Assembly: GCA_015060535.1 (NCBI GenBank)
Contig: SUYH01000007.1
Span: 119,688-183,687 of the forward strand
Direction of reading: 5' to 3'
From: Prevotella sp.
GTDB taxonomy: Bacteria > Bacteroidota > Bacteroidia > Bacteroidales > Bacteroidaceae
DNA length: 64,000 nucleotides
Shown here: in pieces, positions 59,302 through 64,000 of the stretch
How positions within the stretch are numbered: position 1 is the stretch's first letter
Layout of the letters: each line of letters starts with the position of its first letter
Made by a program: the position numbers and the translations under genes
Notes under the pieces: generated by a model
What the model was told of the DNA's origin: nothing
Seen by the model: the letters and a program-made list of their open reading frames with translations, nothing else
Database searches by the model: none

Positions 59302-61428
59302 ATGAAGATTACAAAGCTAAAGACCCGTTACGGAGAGTTTGGCTCACCAGTATCTACTGATCTGGAAACCATAATAGAGCGTATGCGCTCTGAGGACAGC
59401 AAGGTGGCTACGGAGACGATACGCAGGGCAGCCCTCCAGTTGCGGCTGATGATGGAGCAGGGCATGCCCCGCTATCAGTTGGAAGACACGGACCGGCTAC
59501 CGTACCTGCTGTTCTCTGCCACCTTTGGCAAGGGTGGGCTGGAACATCCCAACACGTTCACCCGGCTCCTACTGCTCAACATCCCCTGCCCCAAGGGTAT
59601 GCAGAGCGTCAACGAAATGAAGCAGCTCGTGTCGCAGGTACCATACACCATGCTGGCTTTTGCCGGTGCAAGCGGCGTGACGCTGAAGGTGGTGGTGCGC
59701 TGTTCCTACAATGGCGGTGCGACACCATGGGTTTTAGGTAAGGGTAAGAGCATGAGCCTCGACACCTCCGCCTACCTCACCTTCCTGAAGGATGCCCAAC
59801 AGTCGGCTGCTCATTTGTACGCGGCTCTGGTGCAATGCGACCTCATCGTAGGCGATCCGTCGCTCACGATGGGCTGTCGTCTGGCTCACGACCCCAAACT
59901 GTATTACAACCCTCAGGCTCTGGAGTTGCCCGTCATACATGATGAAGCGGGTGTGCTGCGTCCATACAGCGGCACAAAAGCGGACGACGACGGCACCGTA
60001 GTGTGGTATCCTGACTCCGACGAGCAGGAGCGTTACAAACTGGAATTCTATACCTGCATGAAGAAAGCGGTCGACGAGTGCGCCGACAATGCGGACCACG
60101 CGCTGGCACTTCTGGCCACCTACTGCTATAAAGCCGGTCTGGAGGAAGAGGCCTGCATCACCCGTACATTATGGGACCGCCATTTCAAACCCTTGGGCGA
60201 CGACCTCATCCGCAAGGTGTTCCGCACGACCTACGACGAGCCCTACGACGGCAAGACGCTCTCGCAGATGAACGAAAAGGAGCGCATCATCCGGTCCATA
60301 GAGAACTTCTTCCGTCGCCGCTACCAGCTTCGCTATAATGTGGTGAAACAGCTGACGGAATTCCGACCCAACAACCTGACCTTCAGGCAGTGGCAGCCGC
60401 TGACCGACCGTCAGCTGAAAAGCATCGTCGTCGAGCAGATGAAGGAAGGCGGCGAGAGTTGGATGAACGACATCCGCATCTATATAGAGAGTGCACACAT
60501 CAAGGAGTACAACCCCGTACACGAATTCCTGGCCGGCTGTGGCGACTGGGACCGCAAGGCCAACTACATCGAGGACTTCGCCCGCCGTCTGCCCACCGAC
60601 TATGAGCTCTGGCCCAAATACTTCCACCGCTGGTTCCTGGCGATGGTGGCACAGGCCATGAACATCAACCGCGACTACGGCAACTCGATGGTGCCGATGC
60701 TTATCGGCGGCGAAGGCATCAAGAAGTCCGTATTCTGCAAAAACATCCTCCCGCCGTCGATGCGCGAATACTACATGGACGACATCAAGATGCAGAATGC
60801 CGAGCAGGTGGAGCGCGTACTGGGTCGCATGTGGCTCGTATGCATCGACGAGTTCAACGCCAAGACAGACCGTGAGCAGGCCAAGGTGAAGCGATTGCTG
60901 ACGGAGAAGGACGTGCAGATGCGCAAGATGCGCTCGTCGGAGTACACGATGACTCCGCGACTATGCTCGTTTATCGCCACCACGAATGACCCCACGCCGC
61001 TCTCGTCGGCAGAGGGCAACCGTCGCTATCTCTGTATCGAGGTGAAGGGCGAGATCGACATGACGGAGCGCATCAACTACAAGCAGATGTACGCCCAGGC
61101 CGTCGCAGAACTGAACCAGCCCGACTGCCTATACTGGTTTACCTCTGAGGATGAACAGGTTATCCGCGAGCACAACCAGTCGTATATGGAGGAATCAACA
61201 TCAGAGGGTGTGTTGCCTGGTATTTTCGAACCCACTACTGAGCACACGAAACGAAATCTGTGGCGAGTGGTGGATATCCAGCAGGAGCTTTCTAAACACT
61301 TGAGCGCCAAGGATGTACCCAGTCTGAAGGCACTCTCTGTAGCCGTCAAAGCACTCCGCTGGCCCAGAGGAGCCAACAACGGCATCAGAGGTTACTACCT
61401 GAAACTGCGTAAAAACGACTCGCAGTAG
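59302..61428 (+). CDS. VapE/primase-helicase-like protein (BT4734-type N-terminus)
   Basis: This 708-residue protein has an N-terminal half (1-330) that resembles the BT4734-like/primase-type region common in Bacteroidetes (LPYLLFSATFGKGG, RLAHDPKLYYNPQA). The second half is a VapE-type P-loop ATPase: Walker A-like IGGEGIKKSVFC, Walker B LVCIDEFN, then FIATTNDPTPLSSAEGNRRYL (in parts). The C-terminal part (620-708) looks like a winged-helix DUF3874 region. Such proteins act in phage, satellite or plasmid replication. The iteron-like repeats upstream and HU-like gene downstream fit a replication role. Confidence 0.8.
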   Translation: MKITKLKTRYGEFGSPVSTDLETIIERMRSEDSKVATETIRRAALQLRLMMEQGMPRYQLEDTDRLPYLLFSATFGKGGLEHPNTFTRLLLLNIPCPKGMQSVNEMKQLVSQVPYTMLAFAGASGVTLKVVVRCSYNGGATPWVLGKGKSMSLDTSAYLTFLKDAQQSAAHLYAALVQCDLIVGDPSLTMGCRLAHDPKLYYNPQALELPVIHDEAGVLRPYSGTKADDDGTVVWYPDSDEQERYKLEFYTCMKKAVDECADNADHALALLATYCYKAGLEEEACITRTLWDRHFKPLGDDLIRKVFRTTYDEPYDGKTLSQMNEKERIIRSIENFFRRRYQLRYNVVKQLTEFRPNNLTFRQWQPLTDRQLKSIVVEQMKEGGESWMNDIRIYIESAHIKEYNPVHEFLAGCGDWDRKANYIEDFARRLPTDYELWPKYFHRWFLAMVAQAMNINRDYGNSMVPMLIGGEGIKKSVFCKNILPPSMREYYMDDIKMQNAEQVERVLGRMWLVCIDEFNAKTDREQAKVKRLLTEKDVQMRKMRSSEYTMTPRLCSFIATTNDPTPLSSAEGNRRYLCIEVKGEIDMTERINYKQMYAQAVAELNQPDCLYWFTSEDEQVIREHNQSYMEESTSEGVLPGIFEPTTEHTKRNLWRVVDIQQELSKHLSAKDVPSLKALSVAVKALRWPRGANNGIRGYYLKLRKNDSQ

Positions 61429-61481
61429 CACCATGATCTGCAAAAAGGAGCTGATTTGTTGGGAAGATAAAATAAAATATG

Positions 61482-61489
61482 TACCTTTG
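61482..61489 (+). promoter_or_regulatory. Promoter box of the HU-like gene
   Basis: TACCTTTG on the plus strand, 17 nt before the ATG at 61507. Confidence 0.65.
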
Positions 61490-61506
61490 TCCAAAAGTAG
61501 AGAGAT

Positions 61507-62127
61507 ATGCCAAGGAAGAAAGACGGAATGTTGTTTGAAGTTCACCCGACACCAGTGAAAGGCAAGGACGGGAAAAACCTGGTTTATGTGCGGCCTGCTA
61601 TGAGAGACAAGATGTCAATGACGGGTCTGGAGGATTTCTGTAACAGGAACTATCACTCCCCATACGGAGAGCTGATGCGTGCCTTTGACTATTTCCTGCG
61701 TGCCGCAGGAGAGCTGATGGCTATGGGCTATCGGGTGGATACACCTATCGGCTCGTTTGCACCGAGACTGAAACTGGTGCGCGAGATAACCGACTCCAGC
61801 AAGGTGACTGGACATGACGTCGTGTTCGACGGAGTGGAATACAACCCCGGCAAACGCTGGAACAGGGAGCTGGAGAAGTGGTCGAATGGTTTCCGACGTT
61901 ATGAGAACCCCGACACACAGAAAATCATGTCCGACAAACAGCAACTGGAGGATGTGCTCAGGAAACTGCTGGACAACAAAGGCTATACTACAGTAAGACT
62001 CTTCTCCCAGTTCTCACACCTCACCTATTACTCTGCCAGGAAACAACTCGACGCGTGGTGCCAGGGGGAGAGTGCCAAGCTCCTAAAGACCAAGCGTGGA
62101 CAGGAATACATTTACACAGCCCTGTGA
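61507..62127 (+). CDS. HU-like DNA-binding protein with C-terminal extension
   Basis: This 206-residue protein has the Bacteroidetes HU-like (HU/viral histone) domain over roughly residues 10-130: VYVRPAMRDKMSMTGLEDF in part, the helix ELMRAFDYFLRAAGELMAMG, and TPIGSFAPRLKLVREITD. A basic C-terminal region (140-206, SDKQQLEDVLRKLLDNKGYT in part) may form a second helical DNA-binding part. It is often found beside VapE-like genes. It probably bends or coats DNA. Confidence 0.75.
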   Translation: MPRKKDGMLFEVHPTPVKGKDGKNLVYVRPAMRDKMSMTGLEDFCNRNYHSPYGELMRAFDYFLRAAGELMAMGYRVDTPIGSFAPRLKLVREITDSSKVTGHDVVFDGVEYNPGKRWNRELEKWSNGFRRYENPDTQKIMSDKQQLEDVLRKLLDNKGYTTVRLFSQFSHLTYYSARKQLDAWCQGESAKLLKTKRGQEYIYTAL

Positions 62128-62263
62128 CTGCTCATTTCCAGAAGATTCTTACCCCTTCTAAATACTGGCTTTGTATCAACTGACTCAACGGCCTTCGTGC
62201 TGTTTTTTAAAAGACAAAAACAAAAAAATCGGGGATTTATTTGGTTATTTGCTCGTTTGTTAG

Positions 62264-62271
62264 TAACTTTG
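62264..62271 (+). promoter_or_regulatory. Promoter box of rpsU
   Basis: TAACTTTG on the plus strand with a leader of about 65 nt before the ATG at 62341. The stretch 62128-62263 holds no gene. Confidence 0.65.
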
Positions 62272-62340
62272 CACCCGCTTTTCGTGGCACCTATGCCCGA
62301 GGCGTAAGTTTAACATAAAATTTTAAAATCAAGAAACAAC

Positions 62341-62532
62341 ATGATTATTGTACCCGTAAAAGAAGGCGAGAACATCGAGAAGGCCCTCAAGAAGTTTAAG
62401 AGAAAGTTTGAAAAGACAGGTGTCGTAAAGGAACTCCGCTCACGTCAGCAGTTCGACAAGCCCTCTGTTCTCAAGCGCCTGAAGATGGAGCACGCTGTTT
62501 ACGTACAGAAGCTGCGCACTAACGAAGAGTAA
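62341..62532 (+). CDS. rpsU: 30S ribosomal protein bS21
   Basis: This 63-residue basic protein shows the bS21 pattern: IIVPVKEGENIEKALKKFKR, KTGVVKELRSRQQFDKPS and a Lys/Arg-rich end. In Bacteroidetes bS21 helps to hide the anti-Shine-Dalgarno sequence of 16S rRNA, which explains why most genes here lack strong ribosome-binding sites. It begins the conserved rpsU-xerC-hpf-tRNA-tuf neighbourhood. Confidence 0.96.
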   Translation: MIIVPVKEGENIEKALKKFKRKFEKTGVVKELRSRQQFDKPSVLKRLKMEHAVYVQKLRTNEE

Positions 62533-62537
62533 AAAAA

Positions 62538-62553
62538 GCCAAAAAATTTTGGC
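62538..62553 (+). terminator. Short hairpin after rpsU
   Basis: GCCAAAA-AA-TTTTGGC, 5 nt after the rpsU stop. It is a small stem without a long T run, so it is a weak or partial terminator or a processing site before xerC. Confidence 0.5.
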
Positions 62554-62592
62554 AGTTTGAAGAATTATTCGTAAATTCGTTGCCGAAAAGAG

Positions 62593-63492
62593 ATGCAACG
62601 AATGAATATGACGGAAGAATTCTTGAACTACCTACGTTATGAGCGGAACCGTTCGGAACTGACGGTGCGCACTTATCGGCGAAGTCTGGAAGACTTTGAG
62701 TCGTACTTCAAAAATCGAGATTGTCAGCTCTCGTGGGAGTCGGTAGATTCGGACATCATCCGTGACTGGATGGAGAGCATGATGGATAAAGGCGACATGG
62801 CATCAACGGTGAATAACTGTTTGAGTGCCGTGCGTTCCTTTTTTCGTTTTGCTTTAGCCCGACATATGGTGGAAAAGGATCCTGCCTATGCCATCAAAGG
62901 TCCCAAGAAGCAGAAACCGCTGCCTCAGTTTGTGCGAGAGGAGGAAATGAACCGTCTGATAGATATTCCCGAGATGTGGGGTGATCATTATAAAGATGTA
63001 CGTGCGCGTACTATTATTATATTATTCTATGAGACGGGCATCCGTTTGGCGGAGCTGATCGGACTGGATGATAAGGATATTGACTTTGCTACACACCAGT
63101 TGAAGGTAACGGGAAAGCGTAATAAACAGCGGATAGTTCCCTTCGGAACGGAGCTGGAACGTGAGCTCAGACAATATCAGGAAAGACGCAATCGGGAGGT
63201 GCTGGACAGCAAGAGTACTGCATTTTTCCTGAATGACAAAGGAGAGCGGATGGCTCGCCACCAGGTGGAGACCATCGTCAAGAAGCATCTGTCGATGGTG
63301 ACAACACTGAAGAAACGTTCGCCTCACGTACTCCGGCATTCCTTTGCTACGGCGATGCTGAACAATGGGGCAGGGTTGGAGAGTGTTCGGAAGCTGCTAG
63401 GCCATGAGAGTGTGGCTACGACCGAGATCTACACCCATACGACATTTGAACAACTGAAAAAAGTATATGAGAATGCCCACCCAAGGGCTTAA
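62593..63492 (+). CDS. xerC: Tyrosine recombinase XerC-like
   Basis: This 299-residue protein has an N-terminal SAM-like domain (LNYLRYERNRSELTVRTYRRSL in parts) and a catalytic domain with the full set: Arg in ETGIRLAELIGL, Lys in GKRNKQRIVPF, His-x-x-Arg in HVLRHSFATAML, His in LLGHESVATT and Tyr in EIYTHTT. Size and place next to rpsU and hpf fit the chromosomal dimer-resolution recombinase rather than an element integrase. The stop lies 38 nt before hpf. Confidence 0.93.
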   Translation: MQRMNMTEEFLNYLRYERNRSELTVRTYRRSLEDFESYFKNRDCQLSWESVDSDIIRDWMESMMDKGDMASTVNNCLSAVRSFFRFALARHMVEKDPAYAIKGPKKQKPLPQFVREEEMNRLIDIPEMWGDHYKDVRARTIIILFYETGIRLAELIGLDDKDIDFATHQLKVTGKRNKQRIVPFGTELERELRQYQERRNREVLDSKSTAFFLNDKGERMARHQVETIVKKHLSMVTTLKKRSPHVLRHSFATAMLNNGAGLESVRKLLGHESVATTEIYTHTTFEQLKKVYENAHPRA

Positions 63493-63529
63493 CCTTATTT
63501 ATTTACCCTTTAAAAAACAGGAGGTAACT

Positions 63530-63829
63530 ATGGAAATTAAGATTCAGTCAATTCACTTTGACGCAACTGAGAAACTGCAGGCGTTCATCGAGAAGAAAGT
63601 CGCCAAGTTGGAAAAAACTTTTGAAGACATTCAGAAGGTTGAGGTGCAGTGCAAGGTTGTTAAGCCTGCCACAGCACAGAACAAGGAGGTGAGTCTGAGT
63701 GTGACCGTTCCCGGAACAACACTCTTCGTCGAGAAGGTGAGCGATACATTTGAAGAAAGTACCGACCTTTGTGTGGATTCCATGAAGGTTCAACTGCAGA
63801 AATTTAAGGAAAAATTGCGCAATAGATAA
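63530..63829 (+). CDS. hpf: Ribosome hibernation-promoting factor (HPF/RaiA family)
   Basis: This 99-residue short-type HPF starts at ATG 63530, chosen because a strong AGGAGGTAAC Shine-Dalgarno sequence lies just ahead, which is unusual for this group. Motifs: IKIQSIHFDATEKLQAFIEK (in part), the two-strand sheet with VEVQCKVVKP, and DLCVDSMKVQLQKFKEKLR (in part). It blocks the decoding centre of idle ribosomes. Confidence 0.93.
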   Translation: MEIKIQSIHFDATEKLQAFIEKKVAKLEKTFEDIQKVEVQCKVVKPATAQNKEVSLSVTVPGTTLFVEKVSDTFEESTDLCVDSMKVQLQKFKEKLRNR

Positions 63830-63869
63830 AAAAAACCTCGAAAAGTTTTGGTAATTCGAAAATAATGCC

Positions 63870-63920
63870 TACCTTTGCATCCGCTTTCCGACATTCAGAC
63901 TCCAATCGGGGAGCGGATGC
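63870..63920 (+). promoter_or_regulatory. Promoter and leader hairpin of the tRNA-Thr transcript
   Basis: TACCTTTG at 63870-63877, then GCATCCGCT (63877-63885) pairs with AGCGGATGC (63912-63920). The hairpin ends 6 nt before the tRNA and may guide leader removal. Confidence 0.55.
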
Positions 63921-63926
63921 TTAAAT

Positions 63927-64000
63927 GCCTCTTTAGCTCAGTTGGCCAGAGCACGTGATTTGTAATCTCGGGGTCGTTGGTTCGAATCCGACAAGAGGCT
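63927..64000 (+). tRNA. tRNA-Thr (anticodon TGT)
   Basis: A 74-nt cloverleaf: acceptor GCCTCTT pairs with AAGAGGC, D-arm GCTCAGTTGGCCAGAGC, anticodon loop TTTGTAA giving TGT, and T-arm GTTGGTTCGAATCCGAC. The discriminator T is the last base of the window; no CCA can be seen. This tRNA usually opens the tRNA-tuf cluster in Bacteroidetes. Confidence 0.95.

Noticed and set aside
59302..63492. Could the VapE-like gene, HU-like gene and tyrosine recombinase mark one integrated element?
   Set aside because: The recombinase sits between rpsU and hpf, a conserved core order, and looks like chromosomal XerC. No attachment-site duplication is visible near the tRNA, which lies at the window edge.

Overview
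The window looks like chromosome from a Prevotella-type gut or rumen member of the Bacteroidetes. The signs are TAnnTTTG promoter boxes in front of nearly every transcription unit, SusC/SusD proteins, a hybrid two-component regulator, many glycoside hydrolases, and a bS21-XerC-HPF-tRNA block like that found upstream of tuf in this group.

Positions 1-24.1 kb form a xylan-utilisation region. It holds a partial SusC receptor, a GH5 enzyme, two Cache-domain sensors (one a degenerate kinase), a plus-strand run GH51, GH3, SGNH esterase, GH43 and a 1337-residue hybrid sensor/AraC regulator. Facing it is a minus-strand operon of GPH sugar symporter, GH10 xylanase, cytoplasmic GH43, an ECF sigma factor and a GH67 alpha-glucuronidase. 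Five promoters here share one operator, two GTTAC-like half-sites 21 bp apart lying exactly 31 nt upstream of the promoter box. I read this as the binding site of the hybrid regulator.

Positions 24.2-40.2 kb hold a hipBA module, a TolC relic and a nutrient/sulfur island: a DAACS symporter, a TonB receptor with a copper-type CxxxM motif, a Met-rich lipoprotein, a cysteine desulfidase with an NhaC-type transporter, SusD, SusC, a periplasmic binding-protein-like gene, and tcdA. Positions 40.4-51.2 kb are mixed: a beta-helix surface protein, cyclophilin/thioredoxin/esterase, HxlR regulator with acetyltransferase, MBL-like lipoprotein with macrodomain and class M-like sirtuin, RidA, and an ATP-grasp/esterase/GNAT operon.

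The most remarkable locus is 51.3-58.0 kb. Leftward it encodes a JAMM protease, a ThiF/MoeB-like adenylyltransferase and a ThiS-like sulfur carrier. Rightward it encodes a DsrE-like protein, TusA, a family 2 encapsulin shell with a cyclic-nucleotide-binding-type insertion, a cysteine desulfurase with a long N-terminal extension (the presumed cargo), and an O-acetylhomoserine sulfhydrylase. Together these are the parts of a protein-thiocarboxylate route to homocysteine (as described for HcyS/HcyF/HcyD/MetY of Wolinella) joined to an encapsulated cysteine desulfurase. A nearly symmetric control region drives both arms, and its 15-bp element recurs at the same distance (49-50 nt) upstream of the promoters of the receptor and cysteine-desulfidase operons, suggesting one regulon.

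Positions 58-64 kb hold a LuxR-type regulator, a VapE/primase-like gene preceded by iteron-like arrays, a HU-like protein, rpsU, xerC, hpf and tRNA-Thr.
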